Positions 21,125 through 32,124 of a stretch of DNA of 64,000 nucleotides are shown piece by piece. Every line of letters begins with the position of its first letter. The first letter of the stretch is position 1. The stretch is from contig JASISA010000022.1 of assembly GCA_031771865.1 (NCBI GenBank), positions 930,001-994,000 on the forward strand, given 5' to 3'. The position numbers and the translations under genes are program-made. Under the pieces are notes generated by a model. The model was not told the DNA's origin and ran no database searches. It saw only the letters and a program-made list of their open reading frames with translations. This stretch comes from Nothophaeocryptopus gaeumannii (taxonomy: Eukaryota; Ascomycota; Dothideomycetes; Mycosphaerellales; Mycosphaerellaceae).

Positions 21125-21790
21125 GAATGCGGGTGTTGTTGTTCAGTTGTTCAGGCAGAGATTTCGTTCGTCGTGTCAAGTCAAGGCCCGTTGAAGTGCG
21201 CACGGACAGCTCCACTTTAATGAACCCCTCGAGCTTGGCATAAACAACGCAGCACGCAGTCGAGTGAATGTTGCCGCGCGCTGAACATCATAGTCGCAAG
21301 ATCTGGGATATCGTTGCATGTTATGATACAAAATTGCTGTACATGTCATGAAGATGAAGGAAACGCAGCCGAGAAAGAAGGCAGGTTGAGGAAGGCGCGG
21401 GTGACTTGCGACGGTGATCCATTGTGAGGTAGCCTGCCCTGCTAATCACACGTGAACGCTCATCCTCAGCAAACGCCTTCGGTTGCCTGCATGTCGACGC
21501 ATCGATGCTTGATCGAATAGCATGAACCGAGTATGGAATACACGCCTTCGCTCAGAAATCAACTTCGCGACCTTGGCCCCAACTGGTTCTGGCCTAAGAG
21601 AGTGATTCCACCATTCTCCTCGAATGTGCGGCTAGACCCGCCGCTTCTTAAATAGGTTAGGCGCTCCTGCCTCACGTAATCCATGTCGATGCCAAAGCTT
21701 CCCGTCGACACGTACTTCGGAACTGCACTTTGAGCTTGAGCTTCAGCTTGCATGTGAAAGCCACGACATCCCACCCTCTGGCCCGTCAAC
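21125..21790. other. Divergent promoter region
   Basis: 666 bases separate the starts of the Pro/Gln-rich nuclear protein (minus) and Swp1 (plus). No recognisable RNA gene or open frame with homology is present; open frames here are shadows. I see no strong named regulatory motif. Confidence 0.4.
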
Positions 21791-22766
21791 ATGAAGTTTT
21801 TACACTCGTTCGGTGCAGCAGCCCTAGCGCTATCCAGTGCGGTGTATGCGGCAAGCTCTTGGACCTTCGATGAGGCCTCGCTGTCAGTCGCAGCCAAGGG
21901 CTCCGAAGCCACGAAGCAAAAGTACGAAATCATCATCGAATTTCGGCACCACCGCCCAGCAACTCACAGACACTGTCAGATTCACGCCTAATGCTCCGGT
22001 CGCCCCTCACATCGTACTCCCTGCTACGTCGTCATTAAAGGTGCTCCTCACCGCGCAAGAGGGCAAGACAGCGAAGCGCCCACATCAGGCTTTCTTGACA
22101 CTCCACGATGAGGTTACTGGTTTGGAGGAGTCCTTCGCATTCAGCGTCAAGGAGACGGGCAAAGCAAAATTGGATCTGGTGAGCAGTCCAAGACACACCC
22201 ACCACCTGGAAGGCTCGAGGCTAACGAAATGCACCCAGTCACAAAAAGACCTCCCCTTCCAATTCCTGACCTCCACCAAGCCTATCAAAGCCTCCATCGT
22301 CCTCGCCTCCTTCGGCTCTTCCACGCCCTACAACGCTCTCGCCTTCACTATTACTGTCCAGCCCGACACGACGTCCCCACCCTCCGTGCCCGAGGCGCCC
22401 GAGCGCTACACAGCCAAACCCGAGATCCACCACATCTTCAAAGCCGACCCGCGCTCGCCGCCTACGATCATCAGTCTGTTCTTCACGCTCGCAATCGTCG
22501 TCACTCTGCCAGCTTTGCTGGGCGTATGGATGTTCTTGGGAGGAAATATTGACCACTTTGGCAAGGCATTTGGAGCGCAGCCAGTGGCACATGGTCTCTT
22601 TTTGGGAAGCATTGTTGCGATGGAAGGAGTGTTCTTCCTGTACTACACATCTTGGAATTTGTTCCAGACCCTGCCAGCTGCGGCGGTTGTGGGTGCTGTG
22701 GCATACGTCAGTGGGAGCAGGGCTTTGACGGAGGTCCAGGAGCGAAGACTTGCAGGAGAGAGGTGA
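21791..22766 (+). CDS. SWP1: Oligosaccharyltransferase subunit Swp1/ribophorin II
   Basis: Three exons (21791-21921, 21980-22178, 22239-22766) encode 285 residues. The protein is a non-catalytic subunit of the ER oligosaccharyltransferase that N-glycosylates nascent chains. It begins with a signal peptide (MKFLHSFGAAALALSSAVYA, cleavage near residue 20), then a lumenal domain (LKVLLTAQEGKTAKRPHQAFLTL is typical of the family) and three hydrophobic segments at the C-terminus (about 195-220, 228-248 and 253-275). The second intron (60 nt, in frame, no stop) could be retained without truncation. The first intron (58 nt, donor GTACGA) is the least certain join: it is required to bridge two frames, and I chose the acceptor CAG at 21977-21979 because it restores phase. 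The size matches yeast Swp1 (286). The 3' end converges on MSH6 with 185 bases between. Confidence 0.9.
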
Positions 22767-22951
22767 AGCAGTTGCTGTGCAGGCAAGCCAGCGAGAAGAG
22801 TTATATTACATGGATAGCGAAGTCTGCACTGTACTATCTAGGTGCTATCCGCTGCAAAAGCGAGAAATAAAAGATGAATGCCCACATACTCCATCAGCTA
22901 AGAGCACAATACGGTAATTTTCCGACGAATCATTCAGCTTGCAATATCTCT

Positions 22952-25900
22952 TCACAGCGCGGCTATAGCCTTGCGCAAGACTTCCAGACTCCGATCAGTG
23001 ATCTTCGAATCTTCATCAGTCCGACCTTTGAGCAACCAGCTGACATCGCTAAGCAGACCCAGCGGCAGCCAATTGCCATCTTGAGCCTTCTCCAGAGACT
23101 CCTTGATGCGGCCGGTATGTTCCCAGTTCTCGGCGGCTTGCTCCGCGCAGTCGATGACCTTGTCTGGAATACCACACATCGCAGCGCAATGCATGCCATA
23201 ACTGCCCTCGGCGACCCCGTCTTCAAGCTGGTACAAGAAAGTCACGTCGCGTACGTCGTCATCGACCTTGACTGCCATGCGCTTGGCGACAACTTCGGGA
23301 TGCTTCTGGAATTCGGCCGCGAGGGAGTGGTAGTGAGTGGCGAAGTAGCCCAGAGAGCCGACGTGCGTCGCCACATGGTGCAGTACAGCTTGCGCTACAG
23401 CTACTCCGTCGTAGCTGCTGGTACCGCGGCCGAGTTCGTCGAGAATGACCAATGAGCGAGGGGTCGCCTCGGAGAGGATCTTCTTCGTCTCGCTTAGTTC
23501 CACCATGAACGTACTCTGGCCTGCGAAGATATTGTCATGAGCACCTAGCCGAGACATGATGCGATCAACAGGAGTCATGCGTGCGGATTCGCAAGGCACA
23601 TAGCAGCCGATCTGAGCCAAGATGACTGCGATGCATGTCATGCGGAGAATTGTAGACTTGCCAGCAGCGTTGGCCCCCGTGAGAAGGGTGATGGATGCAC
23701 TATTGCCACCGAGCGCAATGTCGTTTGGAATGAAGTTTGTCGAGGTTTCGATGCATGGATGGCGAAGGGTTTGAAACTCAAGGATGCCGCGGGCTTCGTC
23801 GTCCTCGATGAATTCTGGACGGCATGAGGGCATTCCGAGTGACGACGAAGCCTTTGCGAGCGAAATTAGGCAGTCGAGTTGACCAATAATCTTCGTGGCA
23901 GCGAGCCAGACGGTGTAGTCTTCGTCGAAACGCGCGTAGAAGCGTCCATTCAGAGCCCTGACCACTTGTCCGTGCATTTCTTGCGCTTCCTTGAGGTCTT
24001 GCACAAGCGACTCGAGCTCGGGCGAGTACCAGCGCTTGCATTGCTTCGTCGCCGACATTTGCTTCCAGTTCTTTGGGATGTTGCTCCCGACCTTGATGGG
24101 GACCTCCAACTGGTAAATTTCTTTACCGTTGTCAGTGAATTTGATGGCGCTGGATCCGAGGTCCTTGCGTGCTCGCTGAAGAAGCTTGTTCAGTTGTGCA
24201 ACAACGTTGTCGATGCGTTCTTGGCTCTCATCAAACTCCTCTTCGACGCCTGGCTGTGGAATGAAGAGGCCTTCTTCTCTGGCCTTGGTTCGATCAAAAG
24301 CGTCCTTCCACTGCTTCAGGCTGCTGGCCAGATCGGGCATTGACGAGATGAGTTGGCCTAGCAGACCTTCGCCTTGGCCGAAAGAACCGAGAAGTGACAT
24401 GGTGTATTCAATCTGCTCGAATCCTTCAAGCACCTTAACGAAGTCTTGAGGTTTGCATCGACCGGCGTGCACTCGGGAGATCAAGCGCTCAAGATCAGGA
24501 AGCTTGGACAGGGACGCGGTGAAGCGGTCCATAACGGTGCCATCTGCATTGAGCGCATCGACTGCATCGAAGCGTTGATTGATCTTGCTCGCATTTGCGA
24601 GCGGGTGGCAAACCCACTGTCTCAGCATACGCTTGCCGAACGGTGTGATGCATCGATTCAACATCGTGAACAGCGTTCCTTCTGTGCTGCCATCAAAGGT
24701 GTTGGCAAAGATCTCCAGATTGATCAAGCTCTGTCCGTCAAGAATCAGGCTGGAAGCCTTGCGAATGGGGTCGTACCACGAAAAGTTGCCCAGTGTGATC
24801 AGGTCGCGCTCGATCTTGAGCATGCTCAGATACCAGATTAGACCGCCCAAGGCAGAGAAGGCGAGCTCTCTCTCCTTTGCTTCGCGAAGCACCGTTGGCC
24901 AAGCGTCGACCTCATCCTCAGTCTTCTGGAAGTAAGACTCGCCATCGATCTTCATACGGGTCCTGTCTGCACTCATGAACTCTTTCTCAGGCTTCAACTG
25001 GTTCCAAATGGTAGTCGGCGGGGTGTTGTTCTTGAGAATTCTCAGAGCTTTGGACGATAGACAACCCTTCTCAAGCAACAGTTCTCCCGGACGCGTCTGG
25101 GCAACAAAGGTCTCGAAGCGGGTCATGTCCACATCGTCAATCCACTCGGCAAGGTGAAATTGCGCAGTAGCAGTATCCACGAACGCAATGCCGAAAGCAG
25201 GTTTGCCGTCGACTTCTGATTCCTTGATTGATGCGCAGTAGGTAGCCAAGTCGTCTTGGAGCATGCTGGCTTCGACCAGGGTACCAGAAGTCAGAACGGA
25301 AGCCAGCTCTCGACGGATGACTTTTTCCTCCTTCTTGCCCTTGAGATCACGCTCACGCATGTCCTTTCCGAGAGCCGTCTCCATCTGATCGACTCGCGCT
25401 ATCTTGAAGCCCTTGGCAACGAATTGATTGGCCCAATGATCCAGACTGGCTTCAGGCACACCGACCATACGCATGTTGACCCTGTCCGTGAGCTTCAGGT
25501 CGAACATTTGGTGCCCAACAGTTGCGTCGTTCTCGTAGAGCTCGTAGAATTTGCCCTTTTTGAAAAACACAATGGTGTCCCAGAACTTTTGCTTGATCTC
25601 CCAGTACTGCTTTTCGAAGGGAGAAAACTTGCTCCAGGCCAGAGGTGGGATGAAGAGAGTCCGAGGGTCGTAGTCCGGATGATCAGGCGGGTTTCTATCC
25701 GCATCCTGAATACTCGCGAGCCACGGGTAACGATCGGAAGGATCGGTCACATGTGCTTTTTGCTTCTTGGGTGGTCCATTGGGTGTTCGCTTGCTAGGTG
25801 CTGGTGCAGGCTTGCGAGGCTCTGTTGAAGGCGGTGCGTCCGGGTCGTATGTCCATTGCGTTGCTGTTGATTTTGTTGGTATCTCCTCGCTTTCCTCTTG

Positions 25901-26660
25901 TACAAGAGATGGTGGTGAACTGGGGGGTTTTGAGACTGCTTTGGCTGATGAGAACGCAGAAGCTTTCTTTTTGGACTTCTTTGGCTTCACGTCATCTTCG
26001 AGATCATCGTCTACAACAAAGTCTTCCATATCTGTTGCTGTTAGTCGGAGACCCAATCCGATCTCCTTGGGAAGGGTTAAGTGAAGGAACACCGTGACGA
26101 CATACCTTCATCTTCTTCCATGGCGGCTTGGGTGGCAAGATCGAATCCAAATTCATCGTCGGAATCTTCAGGAACTGTTGTTCGCTGTCGCTTGGCAGTA
26201 CGTCTGTTCCCAGATCCTGCTCTAATAGGACCTTCATCCTCATCGTCATCAGATTCGGCATAGTTGACTTGCTTTTTCGCCTTTCTCAGAGGGCTTGAAT
26301 AATTGGTGCCTGGTGTTTCTATCAGTCCGTTAGTCTCGCATCATCGTGCGATGCATTATAAGTCTCACCGTTCTCCTTGTTGCGTCCGGACGTGACGGAG
26401 CTCCGCTGTGAGGCACCAGGCGCTACGTTAGGACTGGATGCAGGGCCGACAGTGCTGGATGCGTCCTGTGGTGTTGACGCGTCAAAGTTGGCAACGCGCT
26501 TCGCCGGTGTAATATTGGATGCTGTGGCTGCTGGACGCTTTGAGAAGAAGCCGGCTATACTCTGCTGCTTCGATCCTAGCCTGCCAGTGCTGGAGGAATT
26601 GCTCTTCTTGAGTGTAGGCTGAGGCGTGCTGGTCTCGCCGCTGACCTTTGCGCGTGCCAT
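22952..26660 (-). CDS. MSH6: DNA mismatch repair protein MSH6
   Basis: Three exons (26369-26660, 26106-26309, 22952-26031) encode 1191 residues. With MSH2 it forms MutS-alpha, which binds base mismatches and small loops in the nucleus. The N-terminus carries a PCNA-binding PIP box (QQSIAGFF, about residues 32-39), then a charged linker with acidic patches in exon 2. The mismatch-reading Phe-X-Glu is in GKFYELYE (about 325-332). The MutS lever and clamp domains follow, and the ATPase end has Walker A TGANAAGKST (about 950-959), Walker B LVILDELGRGTS (about 1025) and the ATHYH switch. All key residues are intact and length fits fungal MSH6. Exon 1 is supplied by a 59-nt intron (ends ACACCAG) and exon 2 by a 74-nt intron (GTATGT..CAACAG). 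It diverges from FPGS, sharing a 337-bp promoter. Confidence 0.97.
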
Positions 26661-26771
26661 TTTGCTCTGCAACAGATCCGAGAGGATGTCAATGGCAGGG
26701 CAGATATGGGTCGAAGGGAACGAGATGCTGATGGAGATGGAGTGATGTTCGGGAAGGAGAGCGCGTCTCTG

Positions 26772-26840
26772 GGAACGCGCCTTAGATTGGATGTGGAACG
26801 CGCCGTAAATTGGATCTGGGACGCGACCGCGAGGCAGGGA
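26772..26840 (+). repeat. 23-bp tandem repeat with ACGCG and ATTGG
   Basis: ACGCG occurs at 26775-26779, 26798-26802 and 26821-26825, exactly 23 bases apart. The first two units (26772-26794 and 26795-26817) match at 20 of 23 positions and each also contains ATTGG, an inverted CCAAT box, at 26786-26790 and 26809-26813. The third unit keeps the ACGCG but diverges after it. Confidence 0.75.
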
Positions 26841-26863
26841 TCGGAGCTCCGGCGGCCGACGCA

Positions 26864-26942
26864 GCTTGGCAGTGGAGCTTGGCAGTGGAGGGATTCAATC
26901 CCGTCCACTGCCTCATCGATACGAAGGCAGGCAGGCAGGCAG
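26864..26942 (+). repeat. 13-bp tandem duplication and GGCA run
   Basis: The 13-mer GCTTGGCAGTGGA is present twice head to tail at 26864-26876 and 26877-26889, a perfect duplication. A GGCA microsatellite of about four units follows at 26926-26942. Both sit in the 5' side of the FPGS gene. Confidence 0.7.
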
Positions 26943-26997
26943 ACCTCAATCTTCTCCCATTTCCCCTCGCGAGAAGACTGTCGGATGCGCCGTCGCA

Positions 26998-28652
26998 ATG
27001 CTGTGCAGCGGCTGTGTGCGTGTGCGTCATGTCCGCGTTCGTACAACGCTTCTCGCGCGTGCTCGTCAGTATAGCACCGGACGCGACTACAAGGCCGCCG
27101 TGGCAGCGCTCAATGGCCTCCAGAGCAACTCCTCCATCGTTGAGGCCATCAGGAAGGCTGGCCCGGGGTGGAACAAGCGCGCCATTCCCGAGATGCTCGA
27201 ATGGGTGCGCCGTATAGGACATGAGGTGTGCGTTGGCCCGCAGTATACATGGTCGCTTCCGTAGCTGACCACGACGAGCTGCAGCCGGCCGACTTCGATC
27301 GATTGAATCCCATTCACATCGCTGGCACCAAAGGCAAAGGCTCCACGTCCTCCTTCATCTCCTCCATCCTCGCTCAGTATCTTCCGACCAAGCGCAGCAT
27401 ACATGCAGAACGCTTGCCCTCGCCTGTTGGCTTGTACACGTCGCCGCATTTGCGATTCGTGCGAGAACGCATCAGAATCAACAACGAGCCTATATCAGAA
27501 GCCTTGTTTGCTCGATGCTTCTGGGAGGTATGGGATAAGTTGGAGGCAGCAAGTGACACTGCGGAGAGTGCGGATAGGCGAGGAATTGACGGAAAGCCTG
27601 TATACTTCCACTATCTCACTTTGATGGCTCTACGCTGCTTCCTCGAGGAGGATATAGGCACAGCCGTCATCGAATGTGGGATCGGAGGAGAGTATGACAC
27701 GACGAACATCTTGTCCAAGCCCTCAGTAACTGGAGTCACCAGCCTAGGCATAGACCACGAGGCGCTGCTGGGCGATACCATTGATCAGATTGCGTGGCAT
27801 AAAGCTGGCATCTTCAAAGAAGGCGTGCCTGCCTTCACAGTAACTCAACCTCCCCAAGCTTTAACTGTGCTGCATGAGCGAGCGAAAGAGCGCCAGACGG
27901 ATCTCTATGTCGTTCCCGAGCATCATGCCATCGATTCAGTAGAACTTGGTCTCCAGGGTCATTTCCAGAAGCTGAATGCTTCCTTAGCCATCGCTATATC
28001 GGCCCTACATCTCAATCGACTGGGGTATACGGGGGGCCTCCCAGACCCTCATGATCCTGGATCAGCTCTTCCCCCGGAGTTTATCGCAGGTCTGGAGACG
28101 ACGCGACTTGGTGGGCGATGCGACAGGAGAACAGACTCAAAAGCGCCTAAAGTCACCTGGTATATCGACGGCGGCCACACACTAGAGAGTATCGATGTCG
28201 CTGCTCGTTGGTTTGCGAACAAAACTGCACGGTCAGCGAGTGAAGGCGCCACTCGAATTCTTCTCTTCAACCAGCAGACACGAGATGCATCCTCGCTCGC
28301 ACGTCGATTGCACCAAACCATAGCAGAGGCTTTGCATACTTCACATCCTTTTGAGTCTGCGGTCTTCTGTCCCAATACTACGTACAAGGATACCGGCTAC
28401 AAGGCGGACCTCGTCTCCGTCAACACCAACAAAGAGGATGTTTCCAGCCTGCGCGTACAACAGGAACTGGCCAACACATGGGCCGACATTGATGCGCAGA
28501 CACAGGTCCATGTCCTTGGCACTATCGAAGAAGCCATTGCTCGAGTCCGCGATCTGGCTGGAGGCAAACAAGTCGAAGTACTTGCCACTGGTAGCCTTCA
28601 CCTGGTGGGCGGCATAATAGAAGTGCTTGAGAGTGAAGCAGAAGGCAAGTGA
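26998..28652 (+). CDS. Folylpolyglutamate synthase (FPGS)
   Basis: Two exons (26998-27225 and 27285-28652; 59-nt intron) encode 531 residues. The enzyme adds glutamates to tetrahydrofolates in cytosol and mitochondria, needed for one-carbon metabolism, methionine and purine synthesis (yeast Met7). Exon 1 starts with an arginine-rich, acid-poor leader (VRVRTTLLARARQYST) that looks like a mitochondrial presequence; a later start could give a cytosolic form. The ATP P-loop GTKGKGST is at about 90-97, GIGGEYDTTN is the folate/Mg region, and the Mur-ligase C-terminal domain ends with TGSLHLVGG. The splice joins RRIGHE to PADFDRLNPIHIAG, the family order. It diverges from MSH6 and ends 119 bases from the ankyrin gene on the other strand. 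Confidence 0.94.
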
Positions 28653-28771
28653 TAGAATTCAAGATCATCTCGTATCAAGGAAAACTCGGGTATCTTACAT
28701 CCCACGTTCTGCTGAACTCCGTCCAGACTGCACCTTTCGTCAGAAGCCTGTTTCAGCACCTTGTTGTAAAA

Positions 28772-30427
28772 TCAAGTCCGCAGTATTCGAACCACACGCT
28801 GATGTCCTTGCGCCTTCGCCATCTCAACCGGTGTACCATACGCCCCATTCCAATGAGCAGAGCCTGGGCTTCGATGAGCACCACACCTGACCAACGTTTG
28901 CACTGCGGCGACATGTCCACCATAGGCCGCGAGATGAAGCGGTGTTGCGCCCTCTTCCATCGAAGCATCGACACTTGCGCCAAGCTCCGCCAGCAGAGCT
29001 ATGACTTCTCCATGGCCTTTGTGTGACGCCCAGTGAATCGGAGTAAGTCCGTAGCTGTTTCTCGCCTCCAAGTCCGCTTCCCTGAGAGCCTTCACTACCT
29101 TTGCAAATCCTGAAGCAGCTGCATAGTGCAAAGGTGTGTTCTTTTCGTCATCAATACTATCTACTTGCGCGCCACGTTCGACCAGCAATTCGCACATTGC
29201 ACTTTGGCCCATTACCGCAGCTTGGTGTAATGGCGTTAGACCATTAGCACGTAGGCTGACGCGAGCACCATGTTTTAGCAACACACGAGCAGCATCGATT
29301 TGTTTTGCGCTTATCGCACACCAAAGTGGGCTGTAGCCATCCCGGCCGCTGAGCCAGTCTACGTCTGCGCCATGGGAAAGGAGCATCATGAGCGCTTCAA
29401 CGTTGCCGGCCCAGCTGGCAAGGTGGATTGCTGTGTCTCCTTTGGCGTCTTCGGTGCTGAGGACTGCTCCTCCGTCGTTGATGAGGACGGCGAGACAGGC
29501 GCAGTGGTTGAGGTGTGCGGCTAAGTGAATTGGTGTTCGTTGGAGGTGGCCGAAGCAGATGGACGTGTCTCCGCCTCTTGCGAGCAAGGTTGAAAGGGCA
29601 CTGCTGTCGTTGGCGCTGACTGCGTCGAAGATCTCATCCGCATCTACTGGGTCGCCTTCGGCCTCTGGCGTTGCGTGCTGTTCTTTGATCTCTGTCTTTT
29701 CAGCAGCAATAAGAGATGTCGATGCTGAGGAGGCGCTATATTCTGGAGGCGGCTCGATCCAATCTACCCCAAGAGTAATACCTGTATGTTCTTGTCCAAG
29801 AGACAACGCCACGAAGTCTGCTTCCAGCGGTGGTGTTGGAGGACGAGCCGTATCCGGCACGTCGTTCAACAGGAAGCGAAGGACGGGTCTCTGGGCTCTG
29901 AGCTGACCGAGTGACTTGTCCGCGGCGTCCAGAGTGAGTTGCTTGCCAAGTGACGAGAGCGAGGTATGTAAGGCAGATATTGTCCCTTCGAAGCAAGCTT
30001 GCAGGCCAGCACCATCGTTGAATCGCTGTGGTGTTGCGACGAGTACTTGCTGTAAGCGACAGAGGTCTATCATGAGCTCCGACAGCTCATTAGACAGAGC
30101 ACTGAGAAGACGATTATCGTATCGTTCGTTTGTAAGATTATGTCCGGTTTCGACATTCAGCGATATCAAGCCTGCTACTCGTGCCTTGTAGTTTGAGGCA
30201 TCTTGACATCCTTCGCCGGTCTCCACGGCATATAAACTGTCAACAGCGACTCTTCTTCGCGCTTTTGGCCGCGTTGGAACAGAATCAGCTTCTGAATTCG
30301 CAGCTGTATGGCCAGGGGTCAGCCATATCGTTGAGAGAGCGACTACCGAGAACGACACGCATGCAATCGTGAACCAGGTTGCTGGTGAGAGGAATGCGGA
30401 TGTGGATTCCAGCTTTTGGTAGCTCAT
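28772..30427 (-). CDS. Ankyrin-repeat protein with an N-terminal membrane segment
   Basis: A single exon encodes 551 residues. Residues about 15-36 (ATWFTIACVSFSVVALSTIWL) form one hydrophobic helix, likely a signal anchor. A coiled, Leu-rich middle with about 170 residues follows, then a linker, then at least seven ankyrin repeats from about residue 275 to the end, with typical TPLHxAA and GADVD/GASVD turns (for example TPLHQAAVMG, TPLHYAAASG, TPLHLAAYGG). Ankyrin repeats mediate protein binding, so this may be a membrane-tethered scaffold. No catalytic domain is visible. The start ATG (MSYQKLES) is the first in frame. Function cannot be named; the last repeat ends at the stop, so a cap is minimal. 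Confidence 0.85.
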   Translation of the reverse strand: MSYQKLESTSAFLSPATWFTIACVSFSVVALSTIWLTPGHTAANSEADSVPTRPKARRRVAVDSLYAVETGEGCQDASNYKARVAGLISLNVETGHNLTNERYDNRLLSALSNELSELMIDLCRLQQVLVATPQRFNDGAGLQACFEGTISALHTSLSSLGKQLTLDAADKSLGQLRAQRPVLRFLLNDVPDTARPPTPPLEADFVALSLGQEHTGITLGVDWIEPPPEYSASSASTSLIAAEKTEIKEQHATPEAEGDPVDADEIFDAVSANDSSALSTLLARGGDTSICFGHLQRTPIHLAAHLNHCACLAVLINDGGAVLSTEDAKGDTAIHLASWAGNVEALMMLLSHGADVDWLSGRDGYSPLWCAISAKQIDAARVLLKHGARVSLRANGLTPLHQAAVMGQSAMCELLVERGAQVDSIDDEKNTPLHYAAASGFAKVVKALREADLEARNSYGLTPIHWASHKGHGEVIALLAELGASVDASMEEGATPLHLAAYGGHVAAVQTLVRCGAHRSPGSAHWNGAYGTPVEMAKAQGHQRVVRILRT

Positions 30428-30919
30428 TTTGACCGATCGAGCTAACCTTTATGTGCTTCAGGTAGTCCTTGAGTTATTGGCAGATCTTGTCGATGCATAC
30501 GGAGATTCTGATACCGACATCATTGGCTTGTAAGGAATAATATTGACGATGTTTCTTTGGCAGCTGTATTGGTCAAGGTCGCGTCGATGTTTACAACGGC
30601 GTTGCTCAGCAGCGGCCCATCCCGTCTGCATCCTGAATCCTGAATCCTGCCGCAGCTGCATTGGCAGGGATTCGGATCCTTTCGACCAACATCATGCTCT
30701 CCACACTCTATATGGTCAGAGATATTGCTCCTCAATCGCTGTCAGTGATTGACGCGAGTGTACATTCCGCCATAATATTGCTCCACAAGATCACTGCTTT
30801 GTGCGTGGAATCGGGCCGTCCAGGGGTAAACAGATCCATGCCAAGACCCGCAGCTAGTTTCCCAATTTTCGCTTTGATATATGTTTTGAGCTGGTCACCA
30901 CCAATGTCAAAAGTTAACA

Positions 30920-30990
30920 TCGGTCATCGTCTAGTGGTTCAGGATACTCCGCTCTCACCGGAAAGATCGGGTCGAAATACCAAATCATTC
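30920..30990 (+). pseudogene. tRNA-Glu(CTC)-like relic
   Basis: The first two thirds match fungal tRNA-Glu: an acceptor-like TCGGTCA, the A-box segment GTCTAGTGGTTCAGGATAC, and an anticodon arm CTCCG-CTCTCAC-CGGAA with anticodon CTC and four of five stem pairs. The last third fails: the T-arm should read like GGGTTCGAATCCC but reads GGGTCGAAATAC, and there is no 3' acceptor strand complementary to the 5' one. It is therefore a dead tRNA gene or the tRNA head of a SINE-like element rather than a working gene. Confidence 0.6.
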
Positions 30991-31857
30991 TTACAACAGA
31001 ATGTCAAGTTCTTCTTCCAGTGGAATGATGAAGTAGATCTTTTGATCTGACCTGGGAGATCAGAGTCCAACTTCATGCCCGTCTCAGACAGTCAACGAAA
31101 CCTCAGACGAGTCGAAGAACTCACTTTTACTTTCTAGCAACACTCTTGCATGTTGGTAGCAGAAGCTGATATTTTTAGAGACCCACTTTTCATCCATTTC
31201 TGTGTTAGCGTGTGCCGAGTGAATGTTCGGCTTTGACTGAAGCCACAACTAAGATCTCATATCAGACACACGAGTAACTTCTTCTTCCCCTCATTCAGAT
31301 AAATGAGGAATACTGCGCCCTACTTGGACGAAGAGTCTATGTGCACTCCATGCAAATGCCGTTGTACAGCCCGGCTCGACTTTTCACTGTTCAGCGTCTC
31401 CACTTGGAAGCTGGAAAAGTAGCGGACGACTTACTATATAGTATTGCTATAAACTGGCGGTGACAGCATCTGACAGTCTTCGCTACTAGGAATTGATATC
31501 GAGAAGCCACAACAAGCGTTCAAATGTGATTCTCTGGGGAACAATGCAATGCTTCAAAACACTATGATGATAGGAGATCTTTCCGATGTATGTACGCTCA
31601 ATGCAAGTGGAGGGCATTGCAGGTAACAAGAGTTTCGAGAGACTTCGAGACATCCACTAGATGAGGCTATAGGTATCATCTACGACAGCTGACCGAAACC
31701 ACCCTAATTTGCGTTATGAGCTCTCCCCGTACGCGGTGTCGTGAGTTGATGCACCTATAGCTGACTTCATGATGTTGTCGAAGCGTGTGTGTTCGTGGAG
31801 TATGATAGAGCCTAGCGTCTCCATCCTTCAGCTTATGCGAACATTGTTTAAACTCAC

Positions 31858-32043
31858 GTAGTCACATTCTATCTTGTTAACGTTGGTGTAGCCTTTGGCA
31901 ATTCCGCCATGCCCAAAGCCAGCGCCTGCGCAAATGACTAGCTTGAGGGACTTAGCTATGTCTTCAGAAGTGCTGCGATGGCATACCTTAGGATTACCTG
32001 TAGTCTCATATCTCTCGACCAGGCCATCACCGAAGGCTGGCAT
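31858..32043 (-). other. Exon-like coding segment, unassigned
   Basis: A minus-strand open segment contains protein-like sequence (LKLVICAGAGFGHGGIAKGY) and ends at a strong GTGAGT donor (after the Tyr codon at 31858-31860). Within it a 42-nt stretch from GTAATC to CATAG could be a short in-frame intron. No downstream exon was found on the minus strand, so it may be a fragment of a decayed gene. The family is unknown. Confidence 0.3.
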
Positions 32044-32124
32044 GCCAGGTTCAGATAATTTTCATCCGTGAAATCAATCACAACGGTTATATCGGCTCAG
32101 AAGGACAGGCGTATTAGCTTGCAC

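Larger units (their letters stand above)
26661..26997. promoter_or_regulatory. Bidirectional MSH6-FPGS promoter
   Basis: The ATGs of MSH6 (minus) and folylpolyglutamate synthase (plus) are 337 bases apart, so both genes must be transcribed from here. The region is GC-rich and contains a three-copy 23-bp repeat with ACGCG cores, a GCGCGT at 26761-26766, a 13-bp tandem duplication and a GGCA run. In yeasts MSH6 and other S-phase genes are driven by MBF through ACGCGT boxes; the ACGCG cores here fit that, as inference. Confidence 0.55.
30428..32124. other. Gene-poor stretch with relic elements
   Basis: No complete gene is supported. Present are a broken tRNA-Glu (listed) and a minus-strand exon-like segment at 31858-32043 (listed). 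Elsewhere open frames are below 130 codons and shadow-like. The local sequence is richer in A/T than the coding blocks around it. No transposon protein or terminal repeats were seen. Confidence 0.4.
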
